A DNA stretch of 64,000 nucleotides. Origin: Vibrio pomeroyi. Lineage in GTDB: Bacteria; Pseudomonadota; Gammaproteobacteria; Enterobacterales; Vibrionaceae. The notes beneath the pieces are model-generated. The model was not told the origin of the DNA. It did no database searches and saw only the letters and a list, made by a program, of their open reading frames with translations. The stretch is from positions 1,364,001 through 1,428,000 of the forward strand of contig CP090855.1 of assembly GCA_041879425.1 (NCBI GenBank). The letters are read 5' to 3'. Position 1 is the stretch's first letter; the number at the start of each line of letters is the position of its first letter. Shown here in pieces: positions 36,369-44,908 of this stretch. The position numbers were made by a program, and so were the translations under genes.

Positions 36369-36989
36369 ATGTCTAGGATCAGACAAAAGAATCAAGATTT
36401 AATCATCGAGGTCGCGTGTGAACAATTCGCCACTCATGGTTATGCCGCAACAAAAATGGCCGATATCGCAAAAGCGGCCGACATTCCCAAGCCTAACGTA
36501 TTCTACTATTTCAGCTCGAAAGACAAACTCTACAATGCCGTTCTAGAAACCGTTACGCAGCCGTTACTTGAAGCGTCTCGCCCGATTGAAGAGCTGAGTG
36601 ATCCCGTTGAAGCCTTGTCTCAATATATTCAAACCAAATTGATCATCTCTCGCGACCATCCACACGCTTCTAAGGTATTTGCCAATGAAGTGATGTCCGG
36701 TGCTAAAGTGTTGCCAAAAGAGATAGGCGATGAGCTGTATAACCAATCGCAGATGATCCTCGATAAGTTCTCCACCTGGTCAGCACAAGGCTTAATGGAT
36801 GACGTTCCTGCTCATCACCTGATGTTTACCATCTGGGCGGCAACCCAAACCTACGCCGATTTTGGCTGGCAGATTTGCAGCGTGATGCAGAAAGATAAGC
36901 TCGATGATAAAGACTATGCCGATGCCGCGGAGTTCATCACTCAGCTAGTGATTAAAGGTTGCGGTGTGAAAGGAAAGGCGGAAAGCTGA
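36369..36989 (+). CDS. TetR family regulator, RutR-like
   Basis: 206 residues from the ATG at 36369 (AAGGAA upstream). The N-terminal TetR HTH is FATHGYAATKMADIAKAADIPKPNVFYYFSSKDKLYNAVL. The C-terminal half (ASKVFANEVMSGAKVLP...HLMFTIWAATQTYADFGWQI) resembles the RutR/YcdC type, which in E. coli senses uracil and controls pyrimidine and purine-related genes. Located directly after the glyoxylate operon, so it may regulate nucleobase catabolism here. That target is inferred; the TTGTATACAA palindromes do not look like the known RutR site. Confidence 0.82.
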   Translation: MSRIRQKNQDLIIEVACEQFATHGYAATKMADIAKAADIPKPNVFYYFSSKDKLYNAVLETVTQPLLEASRPIEELSDPVEALSQYIQTKLIISRDHPHASKVFANEVMSGAKVLPKEIGDELYNQSQMILDKFSTWSAQGLMDDVPAHHLMFTIWAATQTYADFGWQICSVMQKDKLDDKDYADAAEFITQLVIKGCGVKGKAES

Positions 36990-37005
36990 TTCATCAGATT
37001 CATTC

Positions 37006-37034
37006 AAAAGGACATCACTCGATGTCCTTTTTTG
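37006..37034 (+). terminator. Rho-independent terminator after tetR-like gene
   Basis: AAAAGGACATC-ACTC-GATGTCCTTTT, an 11-bp stem, followed by TT. The A-rich left arm makes it usable for the converging histidine kinase gene too. Confidence 0.92.
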
Positions 37035-37072
37035 TATACGCTGTTTCTTGTAATAGTCGCTTAGATACAGCT

Positions 37073-38377
37073 TTACACATCACTTCTAGCAAAGGTCGCA
37101 GTGCAGCCAGAACTTGTTGATGTTGCGTCTGAATGCGCATTATCTATCAGTGTGGATGTCCAGCCGTAGCTGTCTCCGATACGTTTGACGATGATTAAAC
37201 CTAGACCGTGTTCTGTTTTTGTATCATCACTTAAGCCTGTGCCAGTATCCGAAACTGAAATCGTGTTTGAGTTGATGGATACTGTGATTTTACCTTGCGT
37301 GGTAAATCGGATCGCGTTTTCAATGTAGTTCTTCAGCACCATGTTCACTAGAGGCAAGGGCATGTTGAGCGTGGTGTCTGGCTCAACGTTTAACACCAGC
37401 TCAACGCCAGTGGATAACATCGCTTGGTATTTCGATAAGTCGATGGACGTAGCGTTGATGGCCGTTAACGTTTTTTCGGTTGAAGAGTTCTCTTGTTTCA
37501 CAATATTGAGCAGTACCTCGACCGTGTTACTCATCCCATTGGCTGCGCCTAAAATACGATCGCGTTGCTTAGTTTGGAATATAGGATCATCAGGCTTCAT
37601 AGCTTGCAGTTCGGCAGCGCCAATCACAATCGCTATCGGTGTTTTTAATTCATGACTCGCGTATTTGGCAAACATCATCTCTTGCTTGGCAAGCCGGTCT
37701 TTCATTTTTGAATAGCTGTTGAGGTGAGAGGTGAGCATCTGCAGCTCATCAATCGTGCGGTCAGGTACTTTGAAGTTATCAGATTCATGTTTACTGAGTT
37801 GAGTACTGAGATCTGAAATCGGCGCCATTAACTGGTCAAACACTCGCTTGAGGGTAACCCGCAGTACTATGATCAGCCCGAGCATCAACAGAGTCGAAAT
37901 CGCCATCAATACACCCCAACTGTCGTCCCACAGGTCCATATCAAATGAGCTGATGGTGATGTAAGTCGGAATGGTTTTCCCTTGGTCTTCAAAGGCAAAG
38001 TGGTAAACGAGCACACCGGGAATAATAATATGTTCTTCAGAAAGTCTAATCTCAAAGCGTTGACGATCGACCGTTTCCAACGCCATTGGTGGTAGCTTTT
38101 TGAGTTGGTCGGTAAAGTCTGCTTTACCATAATAAACCGTCACGTTGTCCGACAGCTTGAGACTGCCAGTTGGCGATAACTGGTGATAGAACTGTTGTGC
38201 TACACCCTTAAATGACTTGAGGTGATTTTCGATTTGAGCTTCTTCCTGCCAAACCAACCGCAGCGAGAACACGAAAAATACGATGCATGATGAGACCAGA
38301 GCGATGACAGAAAAGGTACGCATGGTACGGATTCTTACATCTTCGATTGAGTTGCCCAGTTTGGTTCGTATCTTCAT
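37073..38377 (-). CDS. Sensor histidine kinase
   Basis: 434 residues. A membrane helix at about 22-40 and another at about 156-173 enclose a periplasmic sensor region of about 110 residues. The HisKA dimerisation domain has the phospho-acceptor His242 in YASHELKTPIAIV. The HATPase domain has the N box VLKNYIENAIRFTT, G1 SVSDTGTGLSDD and G2 HGLGLIIVKRIGDSYG. It overlaps the upstream response regulator gene by 4 bases, so the two are coupled. Probable input: an envelope or toxic-compound signal, because the divergent genes encode an RND pump. Confidence 0.92.
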   Translation of the reverse strand: MKIRTKLGNSIEDVRIRTMRTFSVIALVSSCIVFFVFSLRLVWQEEAQIENHLKSFKGVAQQFYHQLSPTGSLKLSDNVTVYYGKADFTDQLKKLPPMALETVDRQRFEIRLSEEHIIIPGVLVYHFAFEDQGKTIPTYITISSFDMDLWDDSWGVLMAISTLLMLGLIIVLRVTLKRVFDQLMAPISDLSTQLSKHESDNFKVPDRTIDELQMLTSHLNSYSKMKDRLAKQEMMFAKYASHELKTPIAIVIGAAELQAMKPDDPIFQTKQRDRILGAANGMSNTVEVLLNIVKQENSSTEKTLTAINATSIDLSKYQAMLSTGVELVLNVEPDTTLNMPLPLVNMVLKNYIENAIRFTTQGKITVSINSNTISVSDTGTGLSDDTKTEHGLGLIIVKRIGDSYGWTSTLIDNAHSDATSTSSGCTATFARSDV

Positions 38378-39078
38378 CTTTGTTGAGGCTCACTAGCAGA
38401 CGAGAGCAACTGAAATCCGTGCTTTGGAATGGTCTTGAGTATTGGAAAATCGAAGGGTTTGTCGAGTACATTTCGCAGCAGGTAGATATGGCTGCGGAGT
38501 ACATCTTTGTCTGGAATGTCATCGCCCCAAAGCATGTAGATTAGGCTCTCGCGAGATACAACCCCGCCTTGAGCTTTGACTAACTCTCTCAGAATTTGGA
38601 ACAAGATAGGTGTAAGGGTTAGCGTTTGACCACTTCTTGAAGCGGTATGCGTTTTTTCATCAATAATCACTTCACCAAAGCTCAGTGTCTTTTTCGCGAC
38701 TAAGCCTTTATTGCGTTTGATCAATGCTGATAGGCGAGCTTCTAACTCAGGAAACTGAAAAGGTTTGGTAACGAAATCGTCGGCACCTGAATCAAAGCTA
38801 CTTAACAGGTCTTCTTGGCCATTCAACGCAGTTAGCATCAAAATTGGTGTCGTTATGCCATTTTGACGTAGTTTTGAAGCTACTTGCATTCCATCAAGTT
38901 TAGGCAGCATGACATCTAAGACAATCGCATCGAAGTCGTTTTGCATTGCTAGATTGAAGCCTTGTTCGCCATCGGAAGCAAAATCCGCGACAGCCTCTTT
39001 AACCTCTAAGAAGTCGGCAATAATGCCTTGAAGTTCGATATTGTCTTCAACAACCAAAATACGACTGCGCTCAAGCAT
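38374..39078 (-). CDS. OmpR-family response regulator
   Basis: 234 residues. The receiver domain has acidic pocket EDN (11-13), phospho-acceptor Asp55 (AIVLDVMLPKLDG), and Lys in FVTKPF. The C-terminal winged helix of OmpR/PhoB type is FQILRELVKAQGGVVSRESLIYMLW...VLRSHIYLLRNVLDKPF. It forms an operon with the downstream histidine kinase and is divergent from the RND efflux genes. Two pairs of 11-bp-spaced repeats in the shared promoter are the probable binding sites. Confidence 0.93.
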   Translation of the reverse strand: MLERSRILVVEDNIELQGIIADFLEVKEAVADFASDGEQGFNLAMQNDFDAIVLDVMLPKLDGMQVASKLRQNGITTPILMLTALNGQEDLLSSFDSGADDFVTKPFQFPELEARLSALIKRNKGLVAKKTLSFGEVIIDEKTHTASRSGQTLTLTPILFQILRELVKAQGGVVSRESLIYMLWGDDIPDKDVLRSHIYLLRNVLDKPFDFPILKTIPKHGFQLLSSASEPQQR

Positions 39079-39134
39079 CTCTCGTTCCCACCTAAAACTC
39101 TACGGTCAGTAAAAATGTAGCCTATCCAAAATTA

Positions 39135-39230
39135 TGTCGAATTTATGTCTAATTGATAGTGTTGCGCACAAAAATACAGCGTCATCCGATTATTTTTCAA
39201 TGTCGAATCCACTTCGACTTTAATTCGACA
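39135..39230. promoter_or_regulatory. Candidate OmpR-type response-regulator binding repeats
   Basis: TGTCGAATT (39135) and TGTCTAATT (39146) are direct repeats with 11-base periodicity. TTCGAC recurs at 39213 and 39224, again 11 bases apart. TGTCGAAT (39201) and ATTCGACA (39223) also form an inverted pair. An 11-base period is typical of OmpR/PhoB binding. The sites lie between the regulator gene and the RND genes, suggesting autoregulation and pump control. Confidence 0.65.
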
Positions 39231-39275
39231 AAGCGAATTCAACAATAGCTCACATCAATAGGTGAGGGTTGAATT

Positions 39276-40109
39276 ATGAAAACTAAAATTATCGCGCTTG
39301 CAGCACTTCTTGGGGTCTCAATAACTCAAATATCAATGGCTCAAGCAACCGAGCTAATCGGTCACGTTCAAGGATTGAACAAACACAGCGTTGTGGCAGA
39401 AGTGCCCGGTGTTGTAGAGATGAATAACCTTGAAGTGGGTGATGCCGTAAACCAACAACAAATATTGGCTCAGATTAAAGCCGATGATTTTAAGTTTAGT
39501 GTCAATAAGGCTAAAGCCAATCTAGCGCTTGCCGAGGCGGATCTTGCGCTACGAAAAGCAACCTACAATCGCTATCAAGCACTCATTAAGAAGAACAGCT
39601 TGTCAGTTGGGGAACTAGATACGGCGCGCGCAGAGTTTCTAAGCGCCAAAGCCGCGGTTTCTGTCGCTCAAATTGATTATCAACAGTCTCAAGTGGACCT
39701 AGAAAACACTCAGATTGAATCCCTAATTTCGGGCTATATCTCCAACAAACCCACGCAATCTGGGGCTTGGGTGAGCGAGGGGGATTTGCTCTATGAAGTG
39801 GTCAACATCGACAAGGTGACTCTGTCGTTCATGGCGAGTGAGTATGACTTAAAGCATTTCAGCGTTGGCCAAGAAGTGGTGGTGTGGTCTGAAACCAATC
39901 CAGAATTCAAGATGGAAGCAAAAGTGCAGCGCATTGGCGTTGAGATGCAAAGTTTGACCTACCCAGTATTGGTCGAGATCACTAACCAAGGTCACGAGTT
40001 TAAGCCGGGCATGTCGGTTTACGCTTCGACAGATCTTTCCATTCATAGCATGACAACCGCGCAAGTCGCATTGGATCAAACAGCATCAAACGAAGCTAAA
40101 GGGCAGTAA
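39276..40109 (+). CDS. RND efflux periplasmic adaptor (membrane fusion protein)
   Basis: 277 residues, rather short for the family. Signal peptide (IIALAALLGVSITQISMAQA). Lipoyl-like first half (VVAEVPGVVEMNNLEVGDAVNQQQILAQI), an alpha-hairpin (KANLALAEADLALRKATYNRYQALIKKNSLSVGELDTARAEF), a second lipoyl part (IESLISGYISNKPTQSGAWVSEGDLLYEV), and a beta-barrel region. It bridges the inner-membrane pump and an outer-membrane channel. Its stop is 2 bases before the pump gene. No TolC-type gene is present here, so it probably uses a shared channel encoded elsewhere. Confidence 0.9.
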   Translation: MKTKIIALAALLGVSITQISMAQATELIGHVQGLNKHSVVAEVPGVVEMNNLEVGDAVNQQQILAQIKADDFKFSVNKAKANLALAEADLALRKATYNRYQALIKKNSLSVGELDTARAEFLSAKAAVSVAQIDYQQSQVDLENTQIESLISGYISNKPTQSGAWVSEGDLLYEVVNIDKVTLSFMASEYDLKHFSVGQEVVVWSETNPEFKMEAKVQRIGVEMQSLTYPVLVEITNQGHEFKPGMSVYASTDLSIHSMTTAQVALDQTASNEAKGQ

Positions 40110-40111
40110 CG

Positions 40112-43100
40112 ATGAACTTCTTAGCATACTTCGCGAATCGTCAGTTTTTGGCTCGTATCATCACGGTTATGGTGTTGCTAACGGGTGCTATGTCGTTAAT
40201 GCAGCTCAATTTGCAAGAGTACCCAGATGTTGCGATGGACACGGCGGAAATCGAAACCAGTTATCTCGGCGCAACAGCCCAAGACATTGAATTGAACATC
40301 ACCAATCCTATAGAGAAAGAACTTCGTTCCGTCGATGGCATTGCCTATTTTTCGTCAGAATCTTCAGAAGGGCGATCTCGTATCGAGGTTGAGTATTTGC
40401 CCGGTGAAGACGCCGCCGTGATCTTGCGAGATATACAGCAAGCAGTAGATCGAGTCGGGAACCTGCCGAAAGACATAGATTCGCCGCCGGTTGTGACTCA
40501 GCAGAAAACCTCTTCTTTGGATGTGTATCACTTTGGCGTGAGCCTAGCGGATAGCAACTCAGATAGCGCATCTTTGCAGCACTATGCTTATCAATTAGAA
40601 AAGAAGATCAATAACCTTGGTGGCGTCGGTTCTATTACGATGTCCGGCTTTAACGAACGAGAGTTCTGGGTTGAGGTCGACCCCGAAAAAGCACGTCGTT
40701 ATCAAGTTGCCTTTGATGATATTAGCACTGCGATCGAGCAGCATAACCTGTCACAGTCGGGCGGATTTGTAGAGTCATGGAGCCAAGAACAGAAGATCGT
40801 CACCATGACCAAAGTCGAGTCTACGGGGGATGTGTCTAATATCGTGATTAAGGCATTAGATTCCGGCCAAGTTGTCCGTGTGTCTGATGTGGCGACCGTT
40901 ATCGATACTTTTGCACGAGCTACCGAAGACCCGGTGATGAGCGGGAAACCTGCGGTGATTTTCTCTATCACCAACAGTGGTAGCGCGGATGTGATTGCGA
41001 CCATCGATAGCATTAAGGCTTTATTGGACAAAGAGAGCGAGCGCATTGGCGATCAATTCATTTTCCAAACGAGCCTGGATCTCGGCAAAGACATGGGTGA
41101 GAAGTTCTCTATCGTGGCAACCAATGGTGCGATAGGCTTGGTGTTGGTTCTGCTTATCTTGAGCATGATCCTGCAGCGTCGTGTCGCTTTCTGGGTATCG
41201 GTTTCTATCCCATTTTGTGTGTTCGGTGTGATGATGGTTCTGCCAATTATGGGGCTGAATTTAGACAGCATCACATTGGCAGCATTGCTCTTGGTGATCG
41301 GTATTATCGTCGACGATTCAGTGATCATCGCCGAAAGTATTTTCCAAGAAAAGGAAGCAGGTAAAAAGGGTGTCGATGCTGCGGTGTCGGGGACTTTAAA
41401 AGTAATCAAGCCATTGATGGCAAGCCTAGTGACAACGGCCTTGGTGTTTATCCCGATGATGTTCATTCCGGGCACCATGGGTAAAGCAGTCGCGGTGATC
41501 CCGATTACCGTAATCGCAGCGCTCGTGTTCTCGTTCATTGAATGTACGTTAACGTTGCCTGCACACTTATCTTCAGCGAAAGAGACCACGAAAAAAGTCG
41601 AAGACAAAGACCGTTTTGAATGGGTTTCAAACCGCTATCGCTCACTGCTGAAGATTGCACTGAACTACAAGAAATCAGTGATTGCAGTGGCTATTGTTGG
41701 GTTTGTAGCTTCTGGCTATTTAGTCTCTTCGTTGAAAGTGGATATCTTCCCTACTGAGGCGGGAAAATACATCGATGTGTACACCGAAGTGAAAGCGGGT
41801 ACGCCATTATTGAAGGTGCGAGATGCTCACCAAGCTATCGAACAAGCGATTGAATCTCTGCCAGAAACGGAACTGGTTAGCTACGAATTGGTTTACTCAT
41901 CTCCCGTATCGCAGGGCATTATTAACCTGACAAATTTTGACCAGCGCACCCGTTCAGCCGAACAGATTATCACGGCACTTAACGAAGAGTTGGCAGGTCT
42001 GTCTGAAGACATGTTTATCAAGTTCTCAATTGACGCGGGCGGCCCACCTCCAGGTGACCCGGTTGAAGTTCGTGTGCTCGGTGGAACGGAGAGTGGACGT
42101 AATCAAACCGTTGAGCTAGTGATGGATTGGCTAGAAGACTATAAAGGCGTGACCAGCATTAATCACAGTGAGGCACTGAAAGATCCTCAGTTGAACATTG
42201 TTCCTCAATATCACTGGCTCGCGAAATACAACCTCACGGTGAGTGATCTATCGAACGCGCTGCGTGTTGGCTTTGATGGTAACAGCGTGACATCCACTTG
42301 GCTTGGCGATCAAGAAGTCGATATTCGTGTGGTATTAGATGAGGAATTTCGCGACCTTGAAAAGCTGAAAACCACCAAGATTTACACCGCCGACGGGCAA
42401 CAAGTACCATTGAGTCGCTTGGCTATGGTCGAGCAGATAGAAATCCCGCGCCTGATTAAGCACTACAATGGTGAGCGTGAAGTTACGGTATCCGCTGCCT
42501 TATCTGACGAGAGCATTAGTCCTGTCGCATTAGCCGATGAGCTAGTCACAGAGCTTACCGGTCGATACCCATCAAGCGTGACGATTAACGTAGGCGGTGA
42601 GGCGGAAAGTACTAACGAGACAATGAGTGGCTTTATGGTGGTGTTCCCTGCAGCTATGGTGGCGATCTACTTTGTATTGGCGGTAATGTTCAACTCATTA
42701 CTGCAACCACTGCTCATTATGGCGGTTATCCCATTTGCGATTATGGCTTCGTTGATGGCGCTCGTGGTTCACATGCAGCCGATGTCTCTGTTTGGATTGA
42801 TTGGCGTACTTGGGATGACGGGCGTTGTGGTCAATAACTCCTTGGTGCTGATTAACCGAATCAACGAGTTAAGAATCGAAGGTTTGAACGCGATTGATGC
42901 CGTAACTCAAGCGGCAGTCAGTCGTCTGCGCCCGATTGTTATGACATCGCTGACCACAGTGGCAGGCTTGTTACCTCTCGCCTACGGGTTAGGTGGTACA
43001 GATGTGTTTATGGGGCCAATGTCGCTCACGCTGGGCTATGGTCTGTTGTTCTCATTACCCGTTGTGCTGTTGGTGATCCCTGCCATGTATGCGTTGTTCT

Positions 43101-43174
43101 TTTCTAAAGGCTCAGTTTCGAAAACGAAGGACAGTTTGCACGTAGCGAGCAGGTTAAACGTCAAAGAGTCATGA
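40112..43174 (+). CDS. RND family efflux pump
   Basis: 1020 residues, twelve membrane helices and two large periplasmic loops. TM4 contains the proton-relay Asp-Asp pair in LLVIGIIVDDSVIIAESIF. The TM10-11 region has GVLGMTGVVVNNSLVLINRINELR. The N-terminal porter domain has DVAMDTAEIETSYLGATAQDIELNITNPIEKEL. It is proton-driven export of drugs, bile or other compounds together with the upstream adaptor; substrate not readable. The VVNNSLVLI variant and adaptor size suggest the less-studied Vibrio RND groups rather than AcrB itself. Confidence 0.94.
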   Translation: MNFLAYFANRQFLARIITVMVLLTGAMSLMQLNLQEYPDVAMDTAEIETSYLGATAQDIELNITNPIEKELRSVDGIAYFSSESSEGRSRIEVEYLPGEDAAVILRDIQQAVDRVGNLPKDIDSPPVVTQQKTSSLDVYHFGVSLADSNSDSASLQHYAYQLEKKINNLGGVGSITMSGFNEREFWVEVDPEKARRYQVAFDDISTAIEQHNLSQSGGFVESWSQEQKIVTMTKVESTGDVSNIVIKALDSGQVVRVSDVATVIDTFARATEDPVMSGKPAVIFSITNSGSADVIATIDSIKALLDKESERIGDQFIFQTSLDLGKDMGEKFSIVATNGAIGLVLVLLILSMILQRRVAFWVSVSIPFCVFGVMMVLPIMGLNLDSITLAALLLVIGIIVDDSVIIAESIFQEKEAGKKGVDAAVSGTLKVIKPLMASLVTTALVFIPMMFIPGTMGKAVAVIPITVIAALVFSFIECTLTLPAHLSSAKETTKKVEDKDRFEWVSNRYRSLLKIALNYKKSVIAVAIVGFVASGYLVSSLKVDIFPTEAGKYIDVYTEVKAGTPLLKVRDAHQAIEQAIESLPETELVSYELVYSSPVSQGIINLTNFDQRTRSAEQIITALNEELAGLSEDMFIKFSIDAGGPPPGDPVEVRVLGGTESGRNQTVELVMDWLEDYKGVTSINHSEALKDPQLNIVPQYHWLAKYNLTVSDLSNALRVGFDGNSVTSTWLGDQEVDIRVVLDEEFRDLEKLKTTKIYTADGQQVPLSRLAMVEQIEIPRLIKHYNGEREVTVSAALSDESISPVALADELVTELTGRYPSSVTINVGGEAESTNETMSGFMVVFPAAMVAIYFVLAVMFNSLLQPLLIMAVIPFAIMASLMALVVHMQPMSLFGLIGVLGMTGVVVNNSLVLINRINELRIEGLNAIDAVTQAAVSRLRPIVMTSLTTVAGLLPLAYGLGGTDVFMGPMSLTLGYGLLFSLPVVLLVIPAMYALFFSKGSVSKTKDSLHVASRLNVKES

Positions 43175-43263
43175 AGCGCGGTTTTGTGACCCGTTGTGCA
43201 ATAACTCATTTATATTGGATTTGGCTCGATTAGGTATGCCATTTTATTTAAAGATAAGGGTAT

Positions 43264-43287
43264 AGTGTCGCAAAAATTAGCGACACT
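43264..43287 (+). repeat. Hairpin between RND pump and amidohydrolase genes
   Basis: AGTGTCGC/GCGACACT, an 8-bp perfect stem with loop AAAAATTA, 82 bases upstream of the likely amidohydrolase ATG. No strong T-run follows. It could be a weak terminator of the RND operon or a leader structure. Confidence 0.5.
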
Positions 43288-43368
43288 TACTGGTTTTAAG
43301 AGTGAAGAGCTCAGAACACCAAAGTGAAGCTTCTAACAATATTACACGCACAACATATAGGTTTAGCA

Positions 43369-44805
43369 ATGACGCTTAAAAGCTTGGCATGCACCATCAG
43401 CGCAGTTCTGTTGGCAGGTTGCGGTTCGACAGTCGCGACTCAAACATACAACGCTGATCTGATCATCAAAAATGGACAGATACTGACGATTAATTCAGAA
43501 ATGGATGTGATTGAAGATGGTGTTGTCGTCGTGAAAAACGATCAGATTATCGCTGTTGGTAACGAGGATTTAATTACTCAATATCGCGCTGAAAAGGTGA
43601 TTGATGCTCAAGACGGGATTGTTATGCCGGGCATGGTCAATGCTCACAACCATCTACCTATGATTGCGTTTCGTGGTTTGGGTGAAGAGGGCATTTCGAA
43701 TCGTCTGTTTGCTTACTTCTTCCCGTTAGAAGCCGAAAAGCTTAGCCGTGAACTGATTTACAACGCGACTAAGCTAGGCAGCATCGAATTAGCGCAAAGT
43801 GGTGTGACAACTTACGCCGACATGTATTACCACATGGATGAAATGGCAAAGGCGACCAAAGAAGTCGGCCTGCGCGCCGTGCTCGGTGAAACCGTGATTA
43901 AATTCCCTGTGGTTGATGCCAAAGAACCTTACGGCGGCATCGAGTATGCCAAGGGCTTTATTGAGCAATACAAAAACGATGAGCTAATCACTCCCGCGTA
44001 TGCACCACACGCGGTGTACACCGTGAGCAAAGATAAGCTGCAAGAAATCAATAAGCTGTCTGCTCAATACGATGTACCCGTGTTGATTCACGTTGCTGAA
44101 TTCCCGAATGAAGAAAAGCGCATCAAAGACGAAACCAAAGCGACATCACCTGTCGAATACATGGACGAAATTGGCGTGCTCGTTGAGCGTGTGGTGATTG
44201 CGCACGGTATCCACCTTTCAGAGAACGACCAGAAACTTCTGAAACAAGCCAATGCTGGCATCTCATATAACCCAATGGCTAATGCCAAGGGCGCAACGGG
44301 TATCGCACCTGCGTGGGAGATGTACCGTGCTGATATGCGTATTGGTTTGGGAACAGACGGCCCGATGAGTTCAAACCAAGTCGATATCATGCGTACACTA
44401 AGCTACGCAGCAAATATGCAACGTTTAAAGCATTCTGACCGCACCATCATGATTCCTGAACAGGTGATTGATATGGCGACATTAGGTGGCGCAAAAGCCC
44501 TACACATGGAAGACCAAATCGGTTCTCTTGAGGCAGGTAAGAAAGCGGATATCGTGATTGTAGAGACACAATCGGCGAACATGATGCCAAATTACGACCC
44601 ATACGCGACCTTGGTTTACCAAGCGAACCCAAGCAATATCGACACGACCATCGTTAACGGTCAAATCGTAATGGAGAACCGCGTGATGCAGACCGTTCAG
44701 CTGGATGAAATCCGCCAAAGCGTTGATGAGTTTGAAACTGATATCAAAGCCTTTGCCAAAGAGCTTTCTAAGAAAGCGATTAAGTCTAAGAGTTTGATGG
44801 ATTAG
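43369..44805 (+). CDS. Exported amidohydrolase (lipoprotein), TrzA/AtzA-MtaD-like
   Basis: 478 residues from the ATG at 43369, which begins a lipoprotein signal (MTLKSLACTISAVLLAGC). The frame extends to a GTG at 43324 with no better RBS. The mature part is a metal-dependent amidohydrolase: NAHNHLPM (paired His metal site), HVAEFPNEEKR, IAHGIHLSEND, and metal Asp in GLGTDGPMSSNQ. The family deaminates or dechlorinates N-heterocycles (methylthioadenosine/SAH, guanine, triazines). Envelope targeting is unusual for it. The substrate is unknown; a purine-like one would fit the neighbourhood. Followed by a strong terminator. Confidence 0.85.
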   Translation: MTLKSLACTISAVLLAGCGSTVATQTYNADLIIKNGQILTINSEMDVIEDGVVVVKNDQIIAVGNEDLITQYRAEKVIDAQDGIVMPGMVNAHNHLPMIAFRGLGEEGISNRLFAYFFPLEAEKLSRELIYNATKLGSIELAQSGVTTYADMYYHMDEMAKATKEVGLRAVLGETVIKFPVVDAKEPYGGIEYAKGFIEQYKNDELITPAYAPHAVYTVSKDKLQEINKLSAQYDVPVLIHVAEFPNEEKRIKDETKATSPVEYMDEIGVLVERVVIAHGIHLSENDQKLLKQANAGISYNPMANAKGATGIAPAWEMYRADMRIGLGTDGPMSSNQVDIMRTLSYAANMQRLKHSDRTIMIPEQVIDMATLGGAKALHMEDQIGSLEAGKKADIVIVETQSANMMPNYDPYATLVYQANPSNIDTTIVNGQIVMENRVMQTVQLDEIRQSVDEFETDIKAFAKELSKKAIKSKSLMD

Positions 44806-44849
44806 GACATAACTTGATTCCAAAACTCGAACAGAGTGGATGAATAAGT

Positions 44850-44876
44850 AAGGCCGACATCATGTCGGCCTTTTTT
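44850..44876 (+). terminator. Rho-independent terminator after amidohydrolase
   Basis: AAGGCCGAC-ATCAT-GTCGGCCTT, a 9-bp GC-rich stem (the loop can pair further), followed by TTTT. It can also act on the converging gene to its right. Confidence 0.92.
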
Positions 44877-44908
44877 ATGGTTATGAGATAGCTTGGCTAT
44901 TCCTCACA

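Noticed and set aside
37030..37040. TTGTATACG, resembling the TTGTATACAA operator
   Set aside because: It lies at the end of a terminator T-run and only one arm matches, so it is not a palindromic copy.
41053..41607. 184-codon open frame on the minus strand inside the RND pump gene
   Set aside because: Antisense shadow of a strongly conserved membrane-protein frame; no RBS and low-complexity Ser/Thr/Ile composition.
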